A stretch of DNA of 64,000 nucleotides from an uncultured Paracoccaceae bacterium. Its GTDB lineage: Bacteria; Pseudomonadota; Alphaproteobacteria; Rhodobacterales; Rhodobacteraceae. The stretch covers positions 124,001-188,000 of the forward strand of contig CANMPK010000001.1 of NCBI GenBank assembly GCA_947499725.1, in the 5' to 3' direction. A model generated the notes under the pieces. It did not search any database. It was given only the letters and a program-made list of their open reading frames with translations, and was not told where the DNA came from. The translations under genes were made by a program, and so were the position numbers. This document shows positions 32,912 to 41,931 of the stretch, one piece after another (within the stretch, counting starts at the first letter, position 1; every line of letters begins with the position of its first letter).

Positions 32912-32986
32912 TGGAGCGGGCGAGGCGATTCGAACGCCCGACCCTAACCTTGGCAAGGTTATGCTCTACCCCTGAGCTACGCCCGC
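32912..32986 (-). tRNA. tRNA-Gly (GCC), copy 2
   Basis: 75 bases, the same sequence as copies 1 and 3; spacers of 21 and 25 bases separate the three, so they are probably cut from one precursor. Confidence 0.97.
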
Positions 32987-33011
32987 AAACCGTCAGTTCT
33001 ATGTCACTCTT

Positions 33012-33086
33012 TGGAGCGGGCGAGGCGATTCGAACGCCCGACCCTAACCTTGGCAAGGTTATGCTCTACCCCTGAGCTACGCCCGC
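33012..33086 (-). tRNA. tRNA-Gly (GCC), copy 3
   Basis: 75 bases, the first transcribed copy of the tandem set. The promoter should lie in 33087-33206, shared with the divergent small exported-protein gene. Confidence 0.97.
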
Positions 33087-33206
33087 TTCCTTGAGTGAGG
33101 CGTGAAATATAAACTCTCTCACTGCGCCGCAAGTCTAAAATCGCTTTGTTTGCAAAAAAATACGCAAGATGCGACGGAATAAGGGATTTCATCCGTTGGA
33201 GCCTAT

Positions 33207-33575
33207 ATGAGAACAGTAAACATACTCATCGCATTGATCTTTTCAGGCCTGCTCCTTTCGGCTGGAGGCCATGTATTGGCCCATGAAGGCCATGCCTTGT
33301 CATCCGTGATCGCCGATGCGCAGGACGTATCAGTTGCAGGCACACAGGTGACGCTGACCGTGAAATTGCAAGGGCTCGAGGGACATCTGCCTGATTTGGT
33401 AGATGTTTTTGCGCATGACTTGGCGCAGGCCTCATTCCAGCAGCTTGCAATTGGCGCACGGGATCAAGCGACATATCTGATGCATTTGGCGTTTTCCACG
33501 CCCGTGCCAGGGATTTTCACGGCTGTTCTGGATTTTGGGGAAGCGGGACAAGCGCCGCTTCTGGTTATTCCGTAA
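33207..33575 (+). CDS. Small exported hypothetical protein
   Basis: A 122-residue protein with a signal peptide (VNILIALIFSGLLLSAGGHVLA) followed by HEGHA at the mature N-terminus, a His-rich start that could bind copper or another metal. The remainder looks like an immunoglobulin-type beta sandwich (VAGTQVTLTVKLQGLEGHLP, and FSTPVPGIFTAVLDF). I do not recognise the family. It ends 16 bases before the YHYH-protein gene and the two are probably co-expressed in the periplasm. The ATG at 33207 lies after GTTGGAGCC. Confidence 0.65.
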   Translation: MRTVNILIALIFSGLLLSAGGHVLAHEGHALSSVIADAQDVSVAGTQVTLTVKLQGLEGHLPDLVDVFAHDLAQASFQQLAIGARDQATYLMHLAFSTPVPGIFTAVLDFGEAGQAPLLVIP

Positions 33576-33591
33576 GGCAGGAGGGGTCAGA

Positions 33592-34488
33592 ATGGCTCAA
33601 TATGATAATCTGAAACTGGGGCTTCTGGCAGGGGCCTTGGCTTTGACAGCAGCAGTAGATGTAGACGCGCAGAACCGCCCACGCATGCGCCAACACACAG
33701 CAACAGAGGCTGAGGCGTTGAGTTTGGTGAAGGCCAACCAGTCCATCAGCCGCAATCAGGTGCAGATCAGCGAAAATGGCGGGCAGCGCACAGTGACATC
33801 AAATGGCGTGCCGGATCACGACGTTGGCAGCTTCCCTAACCGTGGCAACCCGCATGAAATCACAGCGCAGTCCTATCGCTTTTCCATGGATGCGGATCCG
33901 GTGAAAGGCAGCGCTACAACCGTTGCACGCGGCTATTTGGTGGGCGTTGCGGTGAATGGCGTGCCCTTTGATCCGGGCGCGGCAGAGTTTTGGCAGGGCA
34001 ATCCACGCAGTGGTTGGCAGTACGAGGCCCTAGGAGGGGCCGTGGCACTGGGGTTAGACACGAATTACGCCCATGTGCAGCCGACGGGCGCCTATCACTA
34101 CCACGGGATGCCTGTGGGGCTGATGCAAGAGCTTGGATGGGCTTCTAGCGAAGCCTCTCCGCTCATTGGTTATGCAGCGGATGGGTTTCCGATCTATGCG
34201 ATCACAGCAGAAGTGGATGGCGCGGTCACTGAAATGACCAGTTCTTATCGACTGAAATCCGGCAGCCGCCCGGGGGGTGATCAGCCGGATGGTGCTTATG
34301 ACGGCGCCTTCGTGCAGGATTACACCTATGTCGACGGGGCAGGGACGCTGGATGAATGCAATGGGGCCTTTGTGACCACGCAAGAGTATCCAGAAGGCAC
34401 CTACGCCTATTTCCTAACGCAGTCCTATCCCGTGATCCCGCGCTGTTTGATGGGCGACATTGACGCGAGCTTTAACAAACGTGGTTAA
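33592..34488 (+). CDS. Exported YHYH-domain protein
   Basis: A 298-residue protein. The signal peptide (LKLGLLAGALALTAAVDVDA) precedes a YHYH domain: the name-giving motif is in TGAYHYHGMPVGLM and is followed by GYAADGFPIYAITAEVDGA and ETPEGTY-like EYPEGTYAYFLTQ. YHYH proteins are secreted and of unknown function, sometimes found with copper or redox genes. ATG 33592 follows GGCAGGAGGGG, a very strong site. It forms a pair with the small His-rich exported protein upstream and ends before a strong convergent terminator. Confidence 0.85.
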   Translation: MAQYDNLKLGLLAGALALTAAVDVDAQNRPRMRQHTATEAEALSLVKANQSISRNQVQISENGGQRTVTSNGVPDHDVGSFPNRGNPHEITAQSYRFSMDADPVKGSATTVARGYLVGVAVNGVPFDPGAAEFWQGNPRSGWQYEALGGAVALGLDTNYAHVQPTGAYHYHGMPVGLMQELGWASSEASPLIGYAADGFPIYAITAEVDGAVTEMTSSYRLKSGSRPGGDQPDGAYDGAFVQDYTYVDGAGTLDECNGAFVTTQEYPEGTYAYFLTQSYPVIPRCLMGDIDASFNKRG

Positions 34489-34510
34489 TTAACCGCGAGA
34501 CACAAAAGCA

Positions 34511-34543
34511 AAAGGGCGCTGCGGATGATCCGCAGCGCCCTTT
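34511..34543. terminator. Strong bidirectional terminator
   Basis: Two perfect 15-base arms, AAAGGGCGCTGCGGA and its complement, flank TGA. It separates the YHYH gene from the convergent pyruvate carboxylase gene and can serve both. Confidence 0.85.
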
Positions 34544-34564
34544 CTCAGGTCTAGCCGTTAGGTC

Positions 34565-37500
34565 TTATTCGAACTCGACCAACAGGTCTTTCGCGTCGAT
34601 CTGGCCACCTGCAGTCACGTGTACGGCTTTCACAACCGCGTCACGCTCTGCGTGGATGCCTGTTTCCATCTTCATCGCTTCGATGGTCAGCAGCAGATCG
34701 CCTTCAGAGACCTTCTGGCCTGCTGTGACTCCGATAGAGGCCACAACACCCGGCATCGGCGCGCCGATGTGGTTGGCATTGCCCAGCTCTGCCTTCGGAC
34801 GGCTTGCTGTTGCAGAGGCAACCATACGGTTTGGCACGCGGATCACACGAGGCTGACCGTTCAGTTCGAAGAACACTTTCACGTCGCCGTTTTCATCGGT
34901 TTCACCGATGGCTTGCAGGCGAATTTCCAGCGTTTTACCTGGGTCGATTTCTGCAGAGATCTCTTCACCCGGTTCCATACCGTAGAAGAAAGTCTTGGTC
35001 GGCAGGGTGCGCACAGGGCCGTACTGACGGTGGCGACCCATGTAGTCCAAGAAGACCTTTGGATACATCAGGTAACCGTTCAGATCCTCATCATCGACTG
35101 TGAAGCCCTCAAGCTGATCAGACAGCTCTTTGCGGGTTTCTTCCAGATCGATTGGCTCAAGGTGCGCACCGGGGCGTGCTGTGTTTGGCGCATCGCCTTT
35201 CAGAACCTTGGCAACCAGTGCCTCTGGGAAACCACCCGGAGGCTGACCCAAGTTGCCGCGCATCATATCGACAACAGAGTCAGGGAAGGCCACGTCTTTG
35301 TCTGGGTTTTCCACGTCATCGCGGTCCAGACCTTGGCTCACCATCAAAAGCGCCATGTCGCCAACAACTTTGGAAGATGGGGTCACTTTCACGATGTCAC
35401 CGAACATTTGGTTCACATCCGCATAGGTTTGCGCAACCTCATGCCAGCGCTCTTCCAAGCCCAAGGAACGCGCTTGCGCTTTCAGGTTGGTGAACTGGCC
35501 ACCTGGCATCTCGTGCAGGTAAACCTCAGAAGCTGGCGCGGCTGTGCCGCTTTCGAAGGCTGCATATTGTGCGCGTACGCCTTCCCAATAGTCGCTGATT
35601 TCACGGACAGACTTGATGTCCAGACCCGTGTCGCGATCGGTGTTGCGCAGCGCTTCAACGATGGAACCCAAGCAAGGCTGGGATGTACCGCCAGAGAAGG
35701 CATCCATCGCTGCGTCAACAGCGTCTACACCGGAGTCTGCTGCCGCCAGAATGGTCGCGCCAGCGATGCCGGATGTGTCGTGCGTGTGGAAGTGGATCGG
35801 CAAGCCGGTCTCTTCTTTCAGGGCACGGATCAACAGACGGGCAGAGGCTGGTTTCAGCAGGCCTGCCATGTCTTTCAGACCCAGAACATGGGCGCCAGCG
35901 GCTTCCAGTTCTTTCGCCATGCCGACGTAGTATTTGATGTCGTACTTAGAACGCGCAGGGTCCAGAATGTCGCCTGTGTAGCAAACAGTGCCTTCGCACA
36001 CTTTGCCGGCTTCTTGAACCGCATCCATCGCAACGCGCATGTTTTCCACCCAGTTCAGCGAGTCAAACACGCGGAACACGTCAACGCCAGATGTTGCAGC
36101 TTGTTTCACAAAGGCTTCAACAACATTGTCAGGGTAGTTCGTGTAGCCCACACCGTTGCTGGCGCGCAGCAACATTTGGGTCATCACGTTTGGCACACGC
36201 TCGCGCAGATCGCGCAGACGCTGCCAAGGGCATTCTTGCAAGAAGCGATACGCCACGTCGAATGTCGCGCCGCCCCAGCATTCCATAGAGAACAGCTGTG
36301 GCAGGTTCGCCGCATAGCTTGGCGCAACCTTCAGCATGTCAATCGAGCGCATACGCGTTGCCAGCAAAGACTGGTGGCCATCGCGCATGGTTGTGTCTGT
36401 TAGAAGCAGTTGTTTCTGTTGCTTCATCCAGTCAGCAACGGCCTGCGGGCCTTTTTGCTCTAGAAGGTTACGCGTGCCGTAAGCAGGCTCTGCCTTCTTG
36501 GCTGGCGCAACCGGTGTCTTCAGATCATCCGCTGGTGCGGCGCGACCTTCGGTTTCTGGGTGACCGTTCACAGAGATATCGGCGATATACGTCAGAACCT
36601 TCGTGCCGCGGTCGCGACGCTTTTTGAAGTTAAACAGCTCTGGCGTCTCGTCGATGAACTTCGTGGTATAAGAATAATCCAGGAAGGTCGGGTGCTTCAG
36701 CAGGTTCTCAACAAAAGAGATGTTGGTGGATACGCCACGGATACGGAATTCGCGCAGAGCACGGTCCATACGGTTGATGGCTTTCTCTGGTGTTGGCGCC
36801 CATGCGGTCACCTTCGTCAGCAGAGAGTCATAGTAACGTGTAATCACACCGCCGGAATAGGCTGTACCGCCGTCCAGACGAATGCCCATACCTGTCGCTG
36901 TACGGTACGCTGTGATGCGGCCGTAGTCAGGGATGAAGTTGTTCGCAGGATCTTCTGTTGTCACACGTGTTTGCAGCGCGTGGCCGTTCAGGCGGATGTC
37001 TGCTTGAGACGCTTTGCCTGTCGCTTCGGCAATTGGTTTGCCTTCTGCGATCAGAATTTGGGACTGAACGATGTCGATGCCTGTGACTTCTTCCGTCACA
37101 GTGTGTTCCACCTGAACACGTGGGTTTACTTCGATGAAGTAGAACTTGCCGGTTTCCATATCCATCAGGAATTCGACAGTACCCGCACATTCGTAGTTCA
37201 CGTGCTTACAGATTTTATAGCCCAGCTCACAGATCTCTGTGCGCTGCTCTTCTGTTAGGTAAGGGGCAGGGGCGCGCTCAACCACTTTTTGGTTGCGGCG
37301 CTGAACAGAACAGTCGCGCTCGAACAGGTGATACATCTCACCATGCTTGTCACCAAGGATCTGAACCTCAACGTGACGGGCGCGTGTGATCATCTTTTCC
37401 AGATAACCTTCGCCGTTGCCAAAGGCCGCTTCCGCTTCGCGGCGACCTTCCAGAACTTTCTCTTCAACTTCATCTTCGCCAAAGATTGGACGCATACCGC

Positions 37501-38005
37501 GACCACCGCCACCCCAAGAGGCTTTCAGCATCAGCGGGTAACCCACTTCTGCAGCTTCTTTTTTGATGGCGTCCATGTCATCGCCCAGAACCTCGGTCGC
37601 TGGGATCACTGGCACGCCAGCTTCAACCGCAACGCGGCGGGCAGAGGCTTTGTCGCCCAGAGCGCGCATGGTCTCGGCTTTTGGGCCAATGAAGGTGATG
37701 CCATTCGCGGCACAGGCGTCTACGAAGTCTGGGTTTTCAGACAGCAGACCATAGCCTGGGTGAATCGCATCTGCGCCGGATTCAATCGCGACGCGGATAA
37801 TTTCTTCGATGCTCAGATAGGCCGCAACCGGACCTAGACCCTCGCCAATGCGATAGGCTTCATCCGCTTTGAAGCGGTGTAAGCTAAGTTTATCTTCTTC
37901 GGCATAAACGGCAACCGTTTGCTTGCCCATCTCATTGGCTGCGCGCATCACACGGATCGCAATTTCACCGCGGTTGGCTATGAGAATTTTCTTGAAGTCT
38001 GTCAT
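34565..38005 (-). CDS. pyc: Pyruvate carboxylase
   Basis: A 1146-residue enzyme that carboxylates pyruvate to oxaloacetate using ATP and bicarbonate, refilling the TCA cycle. Domains in order are biotin carboxylase (1-~450; KILIANRGEIAIRVMRAANE, MLKASWGGGGRGM, FIEVNPRVQVEHTVTEEVTG), carboxyltransferase (~530-800; TTMRDGHQSLLATRMRS, metal ligands in HFHTHDTSG), the tetramerisation region, and biotin carboxyl carrier at the end with the biotinylated Lys in IEAMKMETG. The length is normal for alphaproteobacteria. The start at 38005 matches the family; a 52-residue upstream extension does not. It is monocistronic with a 323-base gap to the divergent helicase gene. Confidence 0.98.
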   Translation of the reverse strand: MTDFKKILIANRGEIAIRVMRAANEMGKQTVAVYAEEDKLSLHRFKADEAYRIGEGLGPVAAYLSIEEIIRVAIESGADAIHPGYGLLSENPDFVDACAANGITFIGPKAETMRALGDKASARRVAVEAGVPVIPATEVLGDDMDAIKKEAAEVGYPLMLKASWGGGGRGMRPIFGEDEVEEKVLEGRREAEAAFGNGEGYLEKMITRARHVEVQILGDKHGEMYHLFERDCSVQRRNQKVVERAPAPYLTEEQRTEICELGYKICKHVNYECAGTVEFLMDMETGKFYFIEVNPRVQVEHTVTEEVTGIDIVQSQILIAEGKPIAEATGKASQADIRLNGHALQTRVTTEDPANNFIPDYGRITAYRTATGMGIRLDGGTAYSGGVITRYYDSLLTKVTAWAPTPEKAINRMDRALREFRIRGVSTNISFVENLLKHPTFLDYSYTTKFIDETPELFNFKKRRDRGTKVLTYIADISVNGHPETEGRAAPADDLKTPVAPAKKAEPAYGTRNLLEQKGPQAVADWMKQQKQLLLTDTTMRDGHQSLLATRMRSIDMLKVAPSYAANLPQLFSMECWGGATFDVAYRFLQECPWQRLRDLRERVPNVMTQMLLRASNGVGYTNYPDNVVEAFVKQAATSGVDVFRVFDSLNWVENMRVAMDAVQEAGKVCEGTVCYTGDILDPARSKYDIKYYVGMAKELEAAGAHVLGLKDMAGLLKPASARLLIRALKEETGLPIHFHTHDTSGIAGATILAAADSGVDAVDAAMDAFSGGTSQPCLGSIVEALRNTDRDTGLDIKSVREISDYWEGVRAQYAAFESGTAAPASEVYLHEMPGGQFTNLKAQARSLGLEERWHEVAQTYADVNQMFGDIVKVTPSSKVVGDMALLMVSQGLDRDDVENPDKDVAFPDSVVDMMRGNLGQPPGGFPEALVAKVLKGDAPNTARPGAHLEPIDLEETRKELSDQLEGFTVDDEDLNGYLMYPKVFLDYMGRHRQYGPVRTLPTKTFFYGMEPGEEISAEIDPGKTLEIRLQAIGETDENGDVKVFFELNGQPRVIRVPNRMVASATASRPKAELGNANHIGAPMPGVVASIGVTAGQKVSEGDLLLTIEAMKMETGIHAERDAVVKAVHVTAGGQIDAKDLLVEFE

Positions 38006-38187
38006 CGGGTGGAGGCCCTTTTCTGAGTAACCGTCTTTATGGATCGCCCTTGCGTAAAGTCCCGAATATTCGGAATCAATACCAAGGAATACGGATCGCT
38101 GAGGGATTTGTGATGGTTTTGTGACCTTTTTCCACCCTAAAGTTAAGGGAATTGGCGTCAAACTTAAAAATATCGATAGTTTTTTTC

Positions 38188-38197
38188 TGCAATTGCA
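38188..38197. promoter_or_regulatory. Palindrome upstream of pyc
   Basis: TGCAATTGCA is a perfect palindrome within a T/A-rich stretch about 183 bases upstream of pyc and 132 bases upstream of the helicase gene. It could be an operator for a carbon-metabolism regulator, but no regulator gene is near. Confidence 0.25.
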
Positions 38198-38273
38198 AAG
38201 TTTGGGTAAGCATCCCTGCCATACTAGCCGTTATGCTGGAGGTTTTGCTGATATAGCGTCCGCTAAAACTGAG

Positions 38274-38288
38274 GAACATTAAGCGAAC
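38274..38288 (+). promoter_or_regulatory. LexA (SOS) box upstream of uvrD
   Basis: GAAC-ATTAAGC-GAAC is a perfect match to the alphaproteobacterial SOS consensus GAAC-N7-GAAC (equivalently GTTC-N7-GTTC). It lies 40 bases before the helicase start codon. Confidence 0.75.
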
Positions 38289-38328
38289 GCTTCTTTTCTT
38301 CGGTCTTCAGACAGGCTAACTTGCCCCC

Positions 38329-40893
38329 ATGAGCAGCTTTGATGAATACGACGCCTTCGACGGCGCTTCTCTTTCCGCGCGCGCCATGGCTGTGCGCCCG
38401 TCACCCTATCTGGACGAGTTGAACCCAGCGCAGCGTGAGGCTGTCGAAAAGCTGGATGGTCCTGTCTTGATGTTGGCGGGGGCGGGTACGGGTAAAACCA
38501 AGGCGCTGACCTCGCGCATTGTGCATTTGCTGAACACACGCCGCGCGCAACCGAATGAAATCCTGTCGGTGACCTTCACCAACAAAGCCGCCCGCGAAAT
38601 GAAAGACCGTGTGGCGCGTATGCTGGGCCAAACCGTAGAAGGCATGCCTTGGCTGGGCACGTTCCACTCGATCTGTGTGAAACTGCTGCGCCGTCATGCG
38701 GAATTGGCTGGGCTGAAGTCAAATTTCACGATCTTGGACACGGATGATCAAATCCGTTTGCTGAAACAGCTGATCACAGCCGCCAATATCGACGAAAAAC
38801 GCTGGCCTGCGCGCCAGCTTGCCTCGTTGATTGATGGTTGGAAGAACAAAGCCTACACGCCCGAGAACCTGCCGTCTGCGGATGCCGGCGCTTATAATCA
38901 CCGAGGCGGTGAGATGTATGCGCAGTATCAAATTCGCCTGCGCGAGCTGAACGCCGTGGATTTTGGTGACTTGCTGCTGCACGTGGTCACGATCTTCCAA
39001 AAGCATCCTGATGTTCTAGAGCAATACCAACGCTGGTTCCGCTATGTCTTGGTGGACGAATACCAAGATACCAACGTCGCCCAATATCTATGGCTGCGAT
39101 TGATTGCGGGCGGTCATAAGAACATCTGCTGCGTTGGCGATGACGATCAGTCGATCTATGGCTGGCGTGGCGCTGAAGTTGGCAACATCCTGAAGTTCGA
39201 AAAAGACTTCCCCGGCGCTCATGTGGTGCGGCTGGAACAGAACTATCGATCCACCCCGCATATTCTGGCGGCGGCCTCTGCAGTGATTGCAGGCAATGAA
39301 AACCGCCTTGGAAAAACGCTGTGGACCGATCGCGAAGAGGGCGAAAAGGTGCGCCTGATCGGCAATTGGGATGGCGACGAAGAAGCGCGTTGGATCGGTG
39401 AAGAAGTCGAAGCGATGCAAAAGGGAACGCGCGGGCTTCGGCCCTATGGGCTGGAGGATATGGCGATCCTCGTGCGCGCGTCCCATCAGATGCGCGCCTT
39501 TGAAGATCGCTTCCTGACGATTGGCCTGCCGTACCGCGTGATCGGCGGCCCGCGCTTCTACGAGCGGATGGAAATCCGCGATGCCATGGCCTATTTCCGT
39601 GTGGTGACCTCGCCCGAAGATGATCTGGCGTTCGAGCGTATTGTGAACACGCCTAAACGCGGTTTGGGCAACGTGGCGCAACAAAAGATCCAAGCCTGCG
39701 CGCGTGAAAATGGCGTGTCGCTGGTCGAAGGCGCGCGGATTTTGCTCGCCAACAAAGGCATTGGCGGCAAAGGCGCTAAGGAATTGGCCACATTGGTCGC
39801 CTCGATTGATCGCTGGCGTGAGGCAGTAACAGGGCGACCTAAAAGCATTGTTGAGCCGCAAGTAAAGGAACGCTCTTCGGCTGAAGAAGAAAAGATGGAA
39901 GCACCAGTCGTACAAACTGACGACGAGGTCATTGATCAAGAAGAAGGGGGCTTCGAAGACATTGGCTACAATCGTGGGCTATTTGAAGATTACGAGATGA
40001 AAAGTGGTGCATCGGCAAGCAACGAAGGCGTTTTCGAGGAGCTGAACCCGACAATGCCCCACACAGAGCTGGCCGAGGTTATTCTGGATGAATCCGGCTA
40101 CACGGCGATGTGGCAGAACGACAAAACACCAGAAGCCCCGGGACGGCTTGAAAACCTCAAAGAACTCGTGGGGCAACTGCATAACTTTGAGAACCTGCAA
40201 GGGTTCCTCGAACATGTCAGCCTTGTGATGGACAATGACTCGGAAGATGCAGAGGCGAAGATTTCGATCATGACGCTTCACGCCGCCAAGGGCTTGGAAT
40301 TCCCCGTGGTCTTCCTGCCGGGTTGGGAAGATGGATTGTTCCCCTCGCAGCGCTCAATGGATGAAAGCGGCCTTAAGGGCCTCGAGGAAGAGCGCCGCTT
40401 GGCCTATGTGGGTATCACCCGCGCCGAAGAAGTCTGCACGATCTCTTTTGTCAGCAATCGCCGTGTGTTTGGCCAATGGCAATCGCAATTGCCAAGCCGT
40501 TTCATTGATGAACTGCCAGAAGAACATGTGGAGGTGCTGACTGCGCCGGGCATCTATGGCGGCGGGTACAGCGGCACAGCAGGGGATTTCGGTGCGAGTT
40601 CCTTCCAATCCAAAATGGATTCCGCCAACACCTATAATTCCCCTGGTTGGAAACGCATGCAGGACCGATCTGGCCAGCGTGGCACCAGCCAGCCCAAGGA
40701 AACCCGCAACACAATCATCGACCTTGAAGCTGTCAGCGTGCATTCCGTCGGTGAGCGCGTGTTCCATCAGAAGTTCGGCTATGGCGAGATCATGGAGATC
40801 GAAGGCGACAAGCTGGTGGTGGAATTTGATAAGGCAGGCGCCAAGAAAGTGGTGGCGAAATTCGTCACCTCATCAAATGATGTGCCATTCTAA
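38329..40893 (+). CDS. uvrD: UvrD/PcrA-type DNA helicase II
   Basis: An 854-residue superfamily 1A 3'-5' helicase for nucleotide excision and mismatch repair. Motifs are Q/motif I LNPAQREAVE with LAGAGTGKTKAL, motif II VLVDEYQDTN, motif III DDDQSIYGWRGAE, motif IV LEQNYRS, motif V MTLHAAKGLEFPVVFLPG and motif VI RRLAYVGITRAEE. The C-terminal tail ends in a Tudor-like region (GERVFHQKFGYGEIMEIEG). Residues about 505-575 are an acidic, low-complexity insert between two conserved blocks. The perfect LexA box upstream implies SOS induction. The start is ATG 38329. Confidence 0.95.
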   Translation: MSSFDEYDAFDGASLSARAMAVRPSPYLDELNPAQREAVEKLDGPVLMLAGAGTGKTKALTSRIVHLLNTRRAQPNEILSVTFTNKAAREMKDRVARMLGQTVEGMPWLGTFHSICVKLLRRHAELAGLKSNFTILDTDDQIRLLKQLITAANIDEKRWPARQLASLIDGWKNKAYTPENLPSADAGAYNHRGGEMYAQYQIRLRELNAVDFGDLLLHVVTIFQKHPDVLEQYQRWFRYVLVDEYQDTNVAQYLWLRLIAGGHKNICCVGDDDQSIYGWRGAEVGNILKFEKDFPGAHVVRLEQNYRSTPHILAAASAVIAGNENRLGKTLWTDREEGEKVRLIGNWDGDEEARWIGEEVEAMQKGTRGLRPYGLEDMAILVRASHQMRAFEDRFLTIGLPYRVIGGPRFYERMEIRDAMAYFRVVTSPEDDLAFERIVNTPKRGLGNVAQQKIQACARENGVSLVEGARILLANKGIGGKGAKELATLVASIDRWREAVTGRPKSIVEPQVKERSSAEEEKMEAPVVQTDDEVIDQEEGGFEDIGYNRGLFEDYEMKSGASASNEGVFEELNPTMPHTELAEVILDESGYTAMWQNDKTPEAPGRLENLKELVGQLHNFENLQGFLEHVSLVMDNDSEDAEAKISIMTLHAAKGLEFPVVFLPGWEDGLFPSQRSMDESGLKGLEEERRLAYVGITRAEEVCTISFVSNRRVFGQWQSQLPSRFIDELPEEHVEVLTAPGIYGGGYSGTAGDFGASSFQSKMDSANTYNSPGWKRMQDRSGQRGTSQPKETRNTIIDLEAVSVHSVGERVFHQKFGYGEIMEIEGDKLVVEFDKAGAKKVVAKFVTSSNDVPF

Positions 40894-40903
40894 GTTAGCT
40901 TGA

Positions 40904-41929
40904 TTAAGAACGCGCTGATTTCAGCGCGTCTTTTGCTTTGGTTTGCCCTTGGACCAGCCATTCAACCGACAGATCATCGCTGCCGGTTAGGTCCGCCTGT
41001 AGGGCATCCAAATCTGAATCCATGCAGTTTTTCAGCCAAACCACGTTACGGCCACCTTGCGCCGCGCGTTTCACAAAAGAAATGCACATATGCGCTGGCC
41101 AAGGCTGCGCGCTGCCCGCGCTACCAAGCAAGCTACGCTCTGCATCGCGGCGGGCCAGTTCCAGAATGTCTTCGTCTGTCTGATCTTCAAAGAAGATTTC
41201 ATCGGCTTCTTGCAGGCGTTCTACTGCGCGCAAAGAAATCAGATCAGCCGCGCCAGCACTTGTATCGATCACAGTGATCGCACCTTGCGAGGTCATATTG
41301 GCGCCATCGCGGATCGCCGTTTTGAAATCCGCCAAAGCTTGCCGTTCAGACCCAGATTTGAACTTCTGCCAAATCGAGCCCGTGAAAATCTCGCGCCAGA
41401 AAGCGCGACGCTGATCTTGCGGCACATAGCGCGCTACCATATCGCGCAGATCACCCGCGGCTTGCGCAAAGCGGCCTAGGTTCGGATCAAGCATCTGCTC
41501 AACCCGTGTTTTGATACGACGCGCCAAAACAGGCGCAGTACCTTCTGTCCCGATGGCAACCACAACAGGGTCACGATCGACAATAGAAGGCGTGGTGATG
41601 TCACACAGGGCAGGGCGGTCGACCACATTGACCAAAACGCCCGCCTGTTTTGCGATATCATGGATGCACACATCCGCCGCAGGGCTGCCCGTTGCGATAA
41701 AGCCCAAGGTCGCCCCTTCAAAAGAGGCTGGCGTGATCGGCCCAGCCACCTGAGACATGCGCCCCTTTTTGATGAAGGCTTGCAGCTCGTCATCCGGATC
41801 ATTGCTGAGAAGTTTGATATGAACGTCCGACTTCATCAACAGACGGCTCTTCTGAGCGGCCTGCTCGCCGTCCCCGACCACCACAAAATGGCGATCGGTG
41901 GTTTTGATGAACATCGGGAAGCTTTGCAT
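40904..41929 (-). CDS. CysG-like siroheme synthase with shortened methyltransferase part
   Basis: A 341-residue protein. Residues 1-~150 are the NAD-dependent precorrin-2 dehydrogenase/ferrochelatase domain (HFVVVGDGEQAAQKSRLLMK, and LGFIATGSPAADVCIHDIAK, then CDITTPSIVDRDPVVVAIGT). A helical dimerisation domain follows to ~215. Residues ~220-325 resemble only the start of the uroporphyrinogen methyltransferase fold: ISLRAVERLQEADEIFFED is kept, but the SAM-binding GAGPGDP is replaced by DTSAGAAD and the second half is missing. It can probably oxidise and insert iron into precorrin-2 for NirB and needs a separate methylase. It begins two bases after nasA and ends the operon. Confidence 0.8.
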   Translation of the reverse strand: MQSFPMFIKTTDRHFVVVGDGEQAAQKSRLLMKSDVHIKLLSNDPDDELQAFIKKGRMSQVAGPITPASFEGATLGFIATGSPAADVCIHDIAKQAGVLVNVVDRPALCDITTPSIVDRDPVVVAIGTEGTAPVLARRIKTRVEQMLDPNLGRFAQAAGDLRDMVARYVPQDQRRAFWREIFTGSIWQKFKSGSERQALADFKTAIRDGANMTSQGAITVIDTSAGAADLISLRAVERLQEADEIFFEDQTDEDILELARRDAERSLLGSAGSAQPWPAHMCISFVKRAAQGGRNVVWLKNCMDSDLDALQADLTGSDDLSVEWLVQGQTKAKDALKSARS

Positions 41930-41931
41930 GA

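Noticed and set aside
32816-33086. Three regularly spaced 75-base repeats resembling a CRISPR array
   Set aside because: Each repeat is a complete tRNA-Gly(GCC) gene; the spacers are 21 and 25 bases, unrelated, and no cas genes are present.
34619-36403. Long open frame (594 codons) on the plus strand opposite pyc
   Set aside because: It lies wholly within pyruvate carboxylase, has no ribosome site or recognisable domain, and its Cys/His/Arg-rich composition is what the complement of high-GC coding DNA gives.
38076-38279. Short leftward frame upstream of pyc
   Set aside because: It lies in the intergenic promoter region, overlaps the palindrome and SOS box region, and has no ribosome site or family likeness.
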